A DNA stretch of 16,246 nucleotides from contig JAKAHE010000016.1 in the NCBI GenBank assembly GCA_021815285.1, positions 1-16,246 on the forward strand, given 5' to 3'. Each line of letters starts with the position of its first letter. Within the stretch, counting starts at the first letter, position 1. A program made the position numbers and the translations under genes. This DNA is from Nitrospirota bacterium. GTDB taxonomy: Bacteria; Nitrospirota; JACRHJ01. This document shows, one piece after another, positions 1-7,916 of the stretch. The notes beneath the pieces are model-generated. The model ran no database searches and had not been told where the DNA came from. It saw only the letters and a program-made list of their open reading frames with translations.

Positions 1-15
1 AGGCCGATTCGTGCC

Positions 16-35
16 AAAAACCGGGCGCGGGGAAC
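16..35. repeat. short GC-rich direct repeat, copy 1
   Basis: A run of five A followed by CCGGGCGCGGGGAAC. It matches a second copy at 122-142 in the same orientation, with only a GG/CC swap and one inserted T. Both copies lie downstream of the last gene of the operon. The function is unknown. Read on the minus strand, each copy puts a GC-rich block before five T, but I see no clean hairpin in this copy. Confidence 0.4.
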
Positions 36-121
36 GAGGCGTTTCCAATATGTCTTATCCGGCATTTTCTTTTATATTACAATCAGTTGAGCTATAAAAG
101 CATGTCGTTTTGAGCGCGGCG

Positions 122-142
122 AAAAATCCGCCCGCGGGGAAC
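122..142. repeat. short GC-rich direct repeat, copy 2
   Basis: Second copy of the element at 16-35: five A, T, then CCGCCCGCGGGGAAC, beginning 106 bases after the first. It lies just past the stop codon of the Wzi-like gene. On the minus strand an imperfect seven-pair stem with one bulged G can be drawn around the T run (CGCGGGCG and CGCCGCG). The T run would be in the loop and no T tract follows, so it does not look like a standard intrinsic terminator. Confidence 0.4.
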
Positions 143-150
143 TGAGCGCC

Positions 151-1785
151 TCAATACCTGTAGTCTATGTCCAGGCGCAAGAGATTGTCCTGCCGGTCTT
201 TTCCCGGCTCAAGGTCGAAATTCCTGACGTATTCATACCCGTAATTTATAAGCGCGTCCCAGTCCCTGCAAAGCGGCAGCGTCCAGCAAATTCGCCCGCC
301 GTCTATTTCCTCCGGCGCGCCCTTCCCGCCTACCCTGCCCACCCAGCCGCGCTCCGTGTGGAAGTAGTCCAGTGACAGATTGTTCCGGAGCGTGAAGTAA
401 TGCGTGAACTTGCCGTAGTAGTCCTTTGTGTCGCCGCCCTGGGCGTCCCCCATTATCAGGCCGTTGTTCGTATAGCCTTCGGGGAATTTATAGTCCGTAT
501 ACGCGATGGGGTTGCCGTAGAAGAACTCGAACCGGAAGTCGTTCCTGCCGTCGGCTGTCAACCTTGGGATATATATCCCCGCCAGGTGGCTTTCCACTAT
601 GGGTATCACGACATAGCTGTCCTCGCCGTAGTATTCCCAGTAGACCGTCGTGCCCCGAAGCCAGTTTATCCTGTATCTTATTTCCGTGCCGGCCAGGCTG
701 TTCGAGCCGTTGTTTGACTGTCCCACGGAGAACACGGCCTTGAAAATCCCCGGCTCGACGACGTTCGGGCCGCCCTGCTGCCTGCTGTAGTTAACGCCTA
801 TCTCGAGATTTTTCGTGGGCTTGAGTGAAATCTTGGCCGCCGCAAACCACGGCTTTCGCATGTCTTCGCCCTCGCCGCTTTTCGAGAGCCTCGAGAATAT
901 CACGGCGTATTTCAAAAGCCCGATATTGCGCTTGAACCAGGGCCAGTCAACAGGCTCCGGGCTTGAGAGCTTTATCTCTTCCAGGTTCTCTGCGTTGTTC
1001 GTAAGGACAAGGTCTCCCCGATAGCCCTGGCCGAACCAGTTCTCGTCCTTGCCTACCTCAAGCTCAAGCCCGTGCCCGCCAAGTTTTACGTAGCCCTTGT
1101 TGATTTCCAGGTTCGTGTGCGGCCCCGGCCCGCCTATGTTTACGCCGGAGACGAGGGTCAGAGGCTCCACGAGCGCGGAGCAGTACCTCGTGAAATAGAA
1201 TTCCGAATCCGCGCGAAGCTCGAAGTTGTTGTGCTCCCTGTAGACTATGCCGTCGTTATTCTCCATCATCGGAGTCCCCTCGCTGCCCCCGGCGCGCATG
1301 ACGGGCACGAAATATTTCCTCAGGTCTCCGATGCCGAAGATGCCCTGGTGCCCGGTGTCGGATATAAGGCGGTCGTAGCTCCTCGGTATGCCGTCGAGAT
1401 ACACGTACCTGAGCCTCGCGCCGGACAGGGGATTGTAATCGAATGTCGGAGCCTTGCCTTCCCGTCTGTAGAGGTCTATCTCACGCGGAAGCAGGTAGCA
1501 AAGTCTCGATACAATCTCGCGCGCGAGTTCCGGGGCATGAGGCCCCATCTTCTTCAAATTTCCCTGCGCTTCGAGGACGAGCCGCGCGGCCTCTGCCTTG
1601 GAATATGGCTTAAGCCCGTGTATGTCCGAGTTTATCAGCCCGAAGCCCGAGAGCTTGTCCATGTACGTGTATATCGGGCTGTCGAGCGGGATGTTGTTGG
1701 ACGCAAGTCCCCAGGAAAGTCCCGGCGAAAGGATCGGAAACAGGATAATCGGCAGGCAGATAATATAAGCGCAAAACCTTCTCAC
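151..1785 (-). CDS. wzi: Wzi-family capsule assembly outer-membrane protein
   Basis: The predicted 544-residue protein is an outer-membrane beta barrel of the Wzi family, whose known member anchors capsule polysaccharide to the cell surface. Residues 1-28 form a signal peptide: a basic start, a hydrophobic core and a likely cut after GLA. A helical N-terminal part follows, beginning SNNIPLDSPIYTYMDKL. The family's central signature is at residues 245-268 (GKDENWFGQGYRG, then LVLTNNAENL). The C-terminus alternates polar and aromatic residues and ends in YRY, typical of barrel proteins. I chose the GTG start at 1785 because AGGAAG lies just upstream, it overlaps the preceding stop by four bases (GTGA), and the signal peptide begins there; the open frame runs further but without a good start. 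It is the last gene of the operon. Family assignment is fairly sure; binding of this particular polymer is inferred from position. Confidence 0.85.
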   Translation of the reverse strand: MRRFCAYIICLPIILFPILSPGLSWGLASNNIPLDSPIYTYMDKLSGFGLINSDIHGLKPYSKAEAARLVLEAQGNLKKMGPHAPELAREIVSRLCYLLPREIDLYRREGKAPTFDYNPLSGARLRYVYLDGIPRSYDRLISDTGHQGIFGIGDLRKYFVPVMRAGGSEGTPMMENNDGIVYREHNNFELRADSEFYFTRYCSALVEPLTLVSGVNIGGPGPHTNLEINKGYVKLGGHGLELEVGKDENWFGQGYRGDLVLTNNAENLEEIKLSSPEPVDWPWFKRNIGLLKYAVIFSRLSKSGEGEDMRKPWFAAAKISLKPTKNLEIGVNYSRQQGGPNVVEPGIFKAVFSVGQSNNGSNSLAGTEIRYRINWLRGTTVYWEYYGEDSYVVIPIVESHLAGIYIPRLTADGRNDFRFEFFYGNPIAYTDYKFPEGYTNNGLIMGDAQGGDTKDYYGKFTHYFTLRNNLSLDYFHTERGWVGRVGGKGAPEEIDGGRICWTLPLCRDWDALINYGYEYVRNFDLEPGKDRQDNLLRLDIDYRY

Positions 1786-3194
1786 ATCCCGCTTCCTTTG
1801 ATAACCGCGGGAATGGTCTTGAGCAGCAGACCTATATCCTGCTTGAGAGACCAGCTGTCTATGTATTTCAGGTCCAGCTTCATCCAGTCCTTGAAATCTA
1901 TGCCGTTCCTCCCGGAGACCTGCCACCGGCACGTGATACCAGGTTTTACGGAGAGCCTCCTGCGCTGCCAGCGCTCGTAGCGCTCCACCTCCGACGGCAC
2001 CGGCGGGCGCGGGCCCACAAGGGACATATCGCCTTTCAGGACATTTATAAGCTGCGGCAATTCGTCAAGGGAATATTTCCTGAGCCACTTCCCGACCCTC
2101 GTAACACGCGGGTCGTTTCTCATCTTGAATATCGGGCCGGACATGTCGTTATATCCAAGAAGCTCCCCTTTGTGTTCTTCCGCGTCCTTATGCATAGAAC
2201 GGAATTTCAGGAACCTGAACACCCTGCCGTTTAAGCCGCACCTCTCCTGGACGAAGAAAACCGGGCCTTCCGAATCAAGCTTTACGGCAACGGCTATCGC
2301 CGCCATCAAGGGGCTTGACACAATGAGCAGGACGGCGGACGCCAGGGTATCGATAACCTGTTTAAGCGCCCTTTGCATGGGCGCGCTTCTCTGCGTCGAG
2401 AAGCTTATCAGATTCGTATCGCCCACTTCTTCTATCCGCATGTCGGCAAAGCGCAGGCTGAAGAAGGCCGGAAGAATGGACATCTTGACGCCATACTCCT
2501 CGCATATCAGCAGGGCTTCATGCAGGTAGGAAGTATCCTTGTCGGTGACGGCGAAGACGACCTCGTCTATGGGATTATTCTTCAGGATTCCGTCGATGTC
2601 CTTAAAACCGCCTATGACCGTGTTGTCCGTCCATCGGACAGGCTTCCCCACGTCCTGCCCGTCCGTGGACAGAAAACCGAATACCCTGTAGCCCAGGTAA
2701 TTATAGTCGGACAGAAGCCTGGCGAACAGTTTGCCATACCTTGTCGTCCCGACGATGAGGACATTGTAGAGGTTATAGCCCTTTACCCTGATGCTCCCGA
2801 GGACGAACTTCATGGTTATCCTGCGCGCGGTTATCAGAAACATGGAGCTGAGAAAATAGCCCAGCACGAGCTGGCGGCTTATATATGTCAGCTTGAACAC
2901 GAATATTAATATGGCCGCAAGGGTTGCCGCCTGAAAATGGGCGGCGATTACCTCCTTGGCGATAACCGAGTACGTTTTCCTTCTTATAGAGCCGTAGACG
3001 TTATTCAGATACAGGCAGACAAACGTGATGGAAATCAGGACCGCCATAGAGCGCGCTTCGAACGGCATCGCCCCGACTGGCATGTTATACCTGGCTCTAA
3101 GAATGATCCTTGAGAAAGCATAGCTCGCAAAGGCCAGCAGAAAATCGGTAAGGACGACAAGTTTCCCGAAGAAACGCGCTCTTTCACGCAGCAT
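1782..3194 (-). CDS. polyprenyl-phosphate sugar-1-phosphate transferase (initiating PGT)
   Basis: A 470-residue initiating enzyme of the WcaJ/WbaP type (polyprenyl glycosylphosphotransferase). It moves a sugar 1-phosphate from a nucleotide sugar to undecaprenyl phosphate at the inner membrane. Four hydrophobic segments lie at about residues 13-31, 49-67, 84-101 and 109-123. A Rossmann-like domain follows (NVLIVGTTRYGK, 144-155), then the membrane-entry helix (about 280-304). The catalytic domain carries KFRSM (330-334), SLDELPQ (375-381), SLVGPRP (391-397) and KPGITCRWQVSGRN (417-430), all hallmarks of the bacterial sugar transferase fold. Length is normal. ATG at 3194 has AAGGAG about six bases upstream. 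It sits 11 bases after the preceding glycosyltransferase and overlaps the Wzi-like gene by four bases. The sugar used (glucose, galactose or other) cannot be read from the sequence. Confidence 0.93.
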   Translation of the reverse strand: MLRERARFFGKLVVLTDFLLAFASYAFSRIILRARYNMPVGAMPFEARSMAVLISITFVCLYLNNVYGSIRRKTYSVIAKEVIAAHFQAATLAAILIFVFKLTYISRQLVLGYFLSSMFLITARRITMKFVLGSIRVKGYNLYNVLIVGTTRYGKLFARLLSDYNYLGYRVFGFLSTDGQDVGKPVRWTDNTVIGGFKDIDGILKNNPIDEVVFAVTDKDTSYLHEALLICEEYGVKMSILPAFFSLRFADMRIEEVGDTNLISFSTQRSAPMQRALKQVIDTLASAVLLIVSSPLMAAIAVAVKLDSEGPVFFVQERCGLNGRVFRFLKFRSMHKDAEEHKGELLGYNDMSGPIFKMRNDPRVTRVGKWLRKYSLDELPQLINVLKGDMSLVGPRPPVPSEVERYERWQRRRLSVKPGITCRWQVSGRNGIDFKDWMKLDLKYIDSWSLKQDIGLLLKTIPAVIKGSGM

Positions 3195-3205
3195 ACTATC
3201 TCCTT

Positions 3206-4345
3206 TCAGATTCTCGCAAGCACATCGGTCAGTGTCCTGTCCGCTATCGAATCCCAGTCAAATTCGCCGCTCCTTCCCTTGTCAAGCGTGAAATATTCCC
3301 TGCCCTCGGCATCATTTTTTATGGCATTTGTCATCCTCTCTTTCAGCCTGTTGACATCCCCCGGAGGAAACAGCGCCTCTTCGTCGGCTACAATCTCCAT
3401 GTTAGGCGGTATGGAACTGCACAATACCCTGAGCCCGTATCCCAGGGCTTCGAGCAGGACTATCGGCAGACCCTCGTGATAAGAAGGCAATACGAAACAA
3501 CCCGCGCTGGAATATACCTCGCCAAGGGCGCCGCCTTTTATGACGCCGGTCATGACTACCCTCGCATCTGCGGCGGCCATCTTCTTAAGCCCGACGCTGT
3601 AGCCGTCCTCGTGGTCGGCGCCGCCGACAAGCGCCAGCCTCCAGTCCGTGTCGATTTGCCTGAAAACCGTAAGCAGGTCGTGCAGCCCCTTTTCCGGCAC
3701 GAACCTCGCCACGGCGAGGAAGTATCTGCGCGGCTTAAGGCCGAGCTTCTCGAGATACGCGCCGGGCGGCACGGGTTCGGAGATGTCTATACCGTTCGGG
3801 ATATAATTTACTCTGCGCCCGTACCGGGTTTGCAGGTCTTTTTTTATCGTCTTTGATACGGCAATGACGCCGTTGGCGTATTTTGTCCCGAGCCTCTCGC
3901 CCATCCTGAGCGCCGCCCTGGCCAGCGCCCCCCATTTCCTGCGGTTATAATCAGGGCCGTGATTGGTCACTACAACCTTGAGCCCGCAGAGCCTGACAAG
4001 CGGAGCGACAAGCGAAGGCCCAAGCGCGTGTATATGGACGACGTCAAACTTTTCCCGGTTGCAGGCTATGTGGAATACGCCAAGCAGAGAATGGCATATC
4101 GCCTCAAGGCTTTTCATTTTCGGCGCCCGGATCGGGACTATCTCCACGCCATTGCAGCTGTAATTCCGGCTGGGAACGTAACCATTCCGCGCGTAAACCC
4201 GCACCCGGCAGCCAAGGGAAACGAGACGGGGATAGAGGTTTTCGCAGTGTTTTTCAACCCCGCCCTGAACTCCCGGAAAGCCCCTTGTGCCGAGCACGGC
4301 GATACTGGGACAGCCTACCCTCTCAGCTTTCTTTTCAGTATCCAA
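3206..4345 (-). CDS. GT4-family glycosyltransferase
   Basis: A retaining GT-B glycosyltransferase of family GT4, about 379 residues, predicted to act at the cytoplasmic face on the lipid-linked repeat unit. The N-terminal domain opens with IAVLGTRGFPGVQGGVEKHC (about 15-34), the acceptor-side glycine-rich loop typical of this subgroup. The donor domain has FVPEKG (215-220) and the EX7E-type motif in HEGLPIVLLEAL (290-301). The start is uncertain. No ATG is well placed: the ATG at 4462 would overlap the upstream gene by nearly 150 bases and add a non-conserved extension. I chose TTG at 4345, with GGAG nine bases upstream and a 31-base overlap with the radical SAM gene. Donor sugar and linkage cannot be inferred. 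Confidence 0.88.
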   Translation of the reverse strand: MDTEKKAERVGCPSIAVLGTRGFPGVQGGVEKHCENLYPRLVSLGCRVRVYARNGYVPSRNYSCNGVEIVPIRAPKMKSLEAICHSLLGVFHIACNREKFDVVHIHALGPSLVAPLVRLCGLKVVVTNHGPDYNRRKWGALARAALRMGERLGTKYANGVIAVSKTIKKDLQTRYGRRVNYIPNGIDISEPVPPGAYLEKLGLKPRRYFLAVARFVPEKGLHDLLTVFRQIDTDWRLALVGGADHEDGYSVGLKKMAAADARVVMTGVIKGGALGEVYSSAGCFVLPSYHEGLPIVLLEALGYGLRVLCSSIPPNMEIVADEEALFPPGDVNRLKERMTNAIKNDAEGREYFTLDKGRSGEFDWDSIADRTLTDVLARI

Positions 4346-5301
4346 AGACCAGGTCTCCAGATATATTTTTTCATCACCGGAGCAGCGGTGCCGATCATCC
4401 AGCAGTTCCTGTTGCAGTTCCTGACGGCGCCCCTGATTTTCGCGGCGGCCTCTCCGTTCCATATCTCGTTAAAGTCCTGCCGGTTCAGATTCCCCATGCT
4501 GGCGTTCGCGTCATCAAGCCCGTTGCAGGGTTTTATTTCGCCCCACGGGTCAACAAAAAAATTGGCCGATCCGGCCTCGCATGGCAGGAGCCGTTTCCCG
4601 CCGTTTACGTAATTCGCCAGACCGTGATTGAAATACGCCCTGAACCAGTTCTTTGGCCTTCGCGTTTTCAGAAGCTCCCTTACAAGCTCCTCGAAGCATC
4701 CGCTCACTTCTTCCCTCTTCGTAATCTCGTTGTCGTATTTATGGAAGTAATAGGAGTTATGAACCGCCGCTGTGGCGAATTCGAGGTTCATGGATTTCGC
4801 AAGCTGATAAAGCTCTATCATGTCCTTCGCGTTTCTGTCGGATACCGTTATACCGAAACCGATATCCCTGACGCCCATCCTCTGAAGCTCCAGGAGGGTT
4901 CTCAGGCCGCGGTCGAACCCGTCCTTCAGGCCTCGCAGTTCGTCGTTGGCAGCAGGCAGACCTTCTATGCTTATGCGGAATCCTATGTCCTTGTTCCTTT
5001 CGGCGACACCGATTATTCTCCCGGTAAAATATCCGTTCGTGCTGACTACGACCCGCCTTGATTTTTTCTTCAATATATCGACAACATCCGAGATGTCACT
5101 GCGCAGAAACGGCTCCCCGCCCGTCACGTTGCAGAAGTCGAGCGCGGGGAGTTTCTCAAGCGTTTCCGGCTTTATCTCTTCCGCCTCTTTCGTGGGATAT
5201 TTCCACACGTTGCACATATGGCATCTCGCGTTGCACCGGTATGTCGTGATTACCGCGGCTTCCAAATCAGTTTCCTTTTCCAGCGTCCGTAAACGTTTCA
5301 A
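4315..5301 (-). CDS. radical SAM/SPASM-type enzyme
   Basis: A 328-residue radical SAM protein. CNARCHMC (C23, C27, C30) is the CX3CX2C motif that binds the 4Fe-4S cluster cleaving S-adenosylmethionine, and GGEP (61-64) is the SAM-contact motif. The C-terminal part has more cysteines (C241, C259, C296, C300) arranged like a SPASM or twitch domain with one or two auxiliary clusters; C241 and C259 flank FFVDPWGEIKPCNG. Known SPASM enzymes modify peptides or small carbohydrates; the substrate here is unknown. Its place between two GT4 genes suggests a role in building or modifying the sugar unit, but this is inference. Two TTG starts are possible: 5301, with AAGGAA about five bases upstream and a 35-base overlap with the preceding gene, and 5265, one base after that gene's stop with AAGGAA six bases upstream. 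The cysteine motif is complete with either. Confidence 0.9.
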   Translation of the reverse strand: MKRLRTLEKETDLEAAVITTYRCNARCHMCNVWKYPTKEAEEIKPETLEKLPALDFCNVTGGEPFLRSDISDVVDILKKKSRRVVVSTNGYFTGRIIGVAERNKDIGFRISIEGLPAANDELRGLKDGFDRGLRTLLELQRMGVRDIGFGITVSDRNAKDMIELYQLAKSMNLEFATAAVHNSYYFHKYDNEITKREEVSGCFEELVRELLKTRRPKNWFRAYFNHGLANYVNGGKRLLPCEAGSANFFVDPWGEIKPCNGLDDANASMGNLNRQDFNEIWNGEAAAKIRGAVRNCNRNCWMIGTAAPVMKKYIWRPGLWILKRKLRG

Positions 5302-6409
5302 GCAATTCCTTCGCGGAGTTTTCCCATGTGAAATTCGCCTGTATGTTGTTCCCGTTTTTTATCAGCCGCGATTTAATAATCTCGTCGCTTAGAAGAGAGG
5401 ATATTTTTTGCGCGATGTCTGCTGCGTCGTCAGGATCAAAATAAACTGCGGCGTCGCCGCCAATTTCATGAAAAACGTCTATGTCGGAACATGCTATCGG
5501 GACTTCGCATTTCATGGCCTCAAGCAAAGGCAGCCCGAAACCCTCATGCACGGATGGAAAGACAAGCAGGTCGGCTGAATTGTAAAAAATGCCCAGTTCG
5601 TCCATGCCGACATAACCGGTAAGTGTTATATATTCATTGAGTCCAAGTTCTTCGATTTTTTCCGGCGCCAGATGAGAATTAGAAAAGTTCGATTCTCCAA
5701 TTAAAAAAAGATGAAAGTCCCTGCGCTCCCCGGCGCATATGCTCATCGCTTCAATCAACCTGAGCAGATTTTTACCTACCGGATCAATTCTGCCAACTAC
5801 AATAATAATTTTCTGCTCATCGTTTAAGTGATATTTCGCACTTACGAGGCGCCTGGCGGCATTCTTGTCTTGTCTCTCAATGTTTTCGCCCGCTCCATTG
5901 TAAATCAACCTGATTTTATCCTCGGCAATTCCCAGGTTATTTATAATCGCATTGCGGGTCGCCCTTGATACCGCGATAAACATATCTCCCATTATTTTAT
6001 TAATGGGCAGCGCCAGATATTTCCGGTATATCATTTTCTTTTTATCGTATTTATTCTTGATGTATAACTCGCCCAGGTCGTGAATGTAAACTATGTTTCT
6101 TGTAAACGGGGAGAGCGAAAAATTATTCGTCCCGCTGAAAACCACTGTTATGTCTATTTTTTCAATCAGCGAAACCAGGGGATAAACAAAAATAAGCCAG
6201 AGTGTTTTGAGCATCTGGTTTTTAGCCATTGGCACAATCTTCTTCGATACGCCGGAACTCCCGGGATAATAACCTTCGACGTATTTATTTATGTACATGA
6301 TGTATTCGTTTTCTTTATCCACCCCGTCTATGCTCCGGATTACATTGTCCACCACATTCTCTATGCCGGATTTCCTGTTGTATCCAAAACTAATCAAGGC
6401 TATTTTCAT
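5267..6409 (-). CDS. GT4-family glycosyltransferase, AT-rich gene
   Basis: A 380-residue GT4 retaining glycosyltransferase, presumed to add one sugar to the lipid-linked repeat unit. The N-terminal domain starts MKIALISFGY and has GIENVV (15-20) in the acceptor loop region, then YIHDLGELY (108-116) and FIAVSRAT (144-151). The donor domain has GRIDPVGKN (206-214) and HEGFGLPLLEAM (288-299), with E289 and E297 forming EX7E. I chose ATG 6409, where the fold begins; it overlaps the end of the polymerase gene by 20 bases. An in-frame start nine codons further up adds only a non-conserved tail. The gene is clearly AT-richer than its neighbours (20 of 60 GC at 6001-6060, against 38 of 60 at 1921-1980) and lysine and isoleucine rich, which suggests a different origin within the cluster. 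Confidence 0.9.
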   Translation of the reverse strand: MKIALISFGYNRKSGIENVVDNVIRSIDGVDKENEYIMYINKYVEGYYPGSSGVSKKIVPMAKNQMLKTLWLIFVYPLVSLIEKIDITVVFSGTNNFSLSPFTRNIVYIHDLGELYIKNKYDKKKMIYRKYLALPINKIMGDMFIAVSRATRNAIINNLGIAEDKIRLIYNGAGENIERQDKNAARRLVSAKYHLNDEQKIIIVVGRIDPVGKNLLRLIEAMSICAGERRDFHLFLIGESNFSNSHLAPEKIEELGLNEYITLTGYVGMDELGIFYNSADLLVFPSVHEGFGLPLLEAMKCEVPIACSDIDVFHEIGGDAAVYFDPDDAADIAQKISSLLSDEIIKSRLIKNGNNIQANFTWENSAKELLETFTDAGKGN

Positions 6410-7901
6410 GTTTTCTCTTCTGTATCTCGTTGACAATCATCCCGCAGAACAGCCAGAACATCCCGGAAGATACAAATGCCTGCCAATGCTCCGTCGTAAA
6501 GGAGGCCATGAAATAGGCGATTGCCGAGCTGAATATAGTTATGGCCAGGATGACGGAGGCCGGATTGTCATTGAGATATGAAACGTTCCTTTTCAGAAAT
6601 AATAATAACGAGAAAACGAAGAATAGAAATATCAGCAGCCCGATAATTCCCTTCTCCACCGCTATCGTTAGAAAGAGCGATTCACCCGCGCCCCGGGCGC
6701 CCTGGCCGGTGAACTGTGTGACATAGCCGCCATAACCCAGCCCCATGCCCATCGGATGCCGGATTATGTTTTGTATTCCGACCGCATAGGCCGCGAGGTG
6801 GCCGACGGTCGAGGGGTCTTTAAGGTTTATCGTCGCGTTTATCAGGACCTGTCCTGCGCTGGAAAAAAGAACGATGCAGCACAGGCTGACGGCTATAAGC
6901 GCGGCCAGCGCGAGACTCTTTTTCCCGATGTGGAACATCGACGAAACGAATATGCCAATCAATGCTCCAATTATCGCGGCCCTTGTCAGACTCAGCAGTG
7001 TGGCAATGCCGATGACGGCGAAGGCTGCGTATTTGAATTTATTGAAGATGTTTACCTCGCCGCCGGTTCTGTTCGTTATCATCTGGTACAAAAGAACGAG
7101 CGTGAATATGTTTGCAAACCCGACAATCAGCGGATCTCCATATGACGAGATCAGCCGGCGCACCCTGAAATAGCTTAAGTAGGTATAGAAATTTATCGGC
7201 AGGCCGTTCAGAAATGCGACGTCGTTTTGCTGAGACGTCCAGAAATTTCTGCCAAGCTCGGCCCAGAGGCCCGAGCTGAAGAAGAACCTTTCTACCAAGC
7301 CGAACATGTTCGCGGCGAACCCTGCAATTATCAATGCCGCCATGAATTTTCTCAGGGAATTTCTGTCGTGGTCCATGAACCTTCCGAGGAAATACAGACC
7401 TGCGAATGCGACCGTGGCCCTGTAACTTTCGACCTGATAGAATATTTTTATCCGCGAGTGCAATGCCGTGTTGAAACCGATGAGATAGATGGTGGCCCAT
7501 ATGCAGTACGCGAGAAGCGAGTAATCCACGGAGGTTAAATTCAACCGGCTGAGTTTAATCCTCGATGCTGTATAAAAGAGATAAACAATGACCAATATTT
7601 CTTTCCATATCTTAAGCGCCGTTATGGCGGCGCCGGATATGTCGAAGAAATACGAGGCCAGCATCACCAGCAGGTTCTGGAACGGGAGCAGGAAGATAAG
7701 AAGAAAAACAGGCCATGTTCTGTTTATATATCCAAGAGAGAACACAAGAAAAAGAATGGCCACCACAATACCCGTGCCGACATCCGCCGGTTCGCCAAGC
7801 ATGCCCAGGCAGGCGATCAATGCTGCGACAAGAACCGCCATCAGTATGTCCGCCCTGCGCAGTCCGGGAAGTCCCGTATGCAATACGCTCTCTTTTCCCA
7901 T
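6390..7901 (-). CDS. Wzy/WaaL-type O-antigen polymerase or ligase
   Basis: A 503-residue polytopic inner-membrane protein with about a dozen hydrophobic segments, of the O-antigen ligase/polymerase superfamily. Signatures are SLTRAAIIG (304-312), RHPMGMGLGYGG (381-392) and GAGESLFLTIAVEKG (404-418). The long soluble stretch between two late membrane segments, carrying the HP-G-G-G motif, matches the periplasmic loop of this family. In a cluster with Wzx, Wzz-like and export proteins it is most likely the Wzy polymerase that joins repeat units in the periplasm. A ligase role cannot be excluded from sequence, because both have the same fold. ATG at 7901 follows the previous stop by 15 bases; the ribosome-binding site is weak. 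It overlaps the next gene by 20 bases. Confidence 0.87.
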   Translation of the reverse strand: MGKESVLHTGLPGLRRADILMAVLVAALIACLGMLGEPADVGTGIVVAILFLVFSLGYINRTWPVFLLIFLLPFQNLLVMLASYFFDISGAAITALKIWKEILVIVYLFYTASRIKLSRLNLTSVDYSLLAYCIWATIYLIGFNTALHSRIKIFYQVESYRATVAFAGLYFLGRFMDHDRNSLRKFMAALIIAGFAANMFGLVERFFFSSGLWAELGRNFWTSQQNDVAFLNGLPINFYTYLSYFRVRRLISSYGDPLIVGFANIFTLVLLYQMITNRTGGEVNIFNKFKYAAFAVIGIATLLSLTRAAIIGALIGIFVSSMFHIGKKSLALAALIAVSLCCIVLFSSAGQVLINATINLKDPSTVGHLAAYAVGIQNIIRHPMGMGLGYGGYVTQFTGQGARGAGESLFLTIAVEKGIIGLLIFLFFVFSLLLFLKRNVSYLNDNPASVILAITIFSSAIAYFMASFTTEHWQAFVSSGMFWLFCGMIVNEIQKRKHENSLD

Positions 7902-7916
7902 ATATTTCTAATATTC

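Noticed and set aside
113..142. Intrinsic terminator after the operon
   Set aside because: The stem is imperfect and its T run falls in the loop, with no T tract after it. Evidence is too weak to call a terminator.
1072..1980. Long plus-strand open frame of 302 codons
   Set aside because: It lies antisense to the well-supported Wzi-like and sugar transferase genes, has no recognisable motifs, and is explained by the codon bias of the opposite strand.
3206..4462. Start of the third GT4 gene at the ATG at 4462
   Set aside because: This would overlap the radical SAM gene by 148 bases, and the added residues are an arginine/glutamine-rich stretch not expected before the first strand of a GT4 fold.
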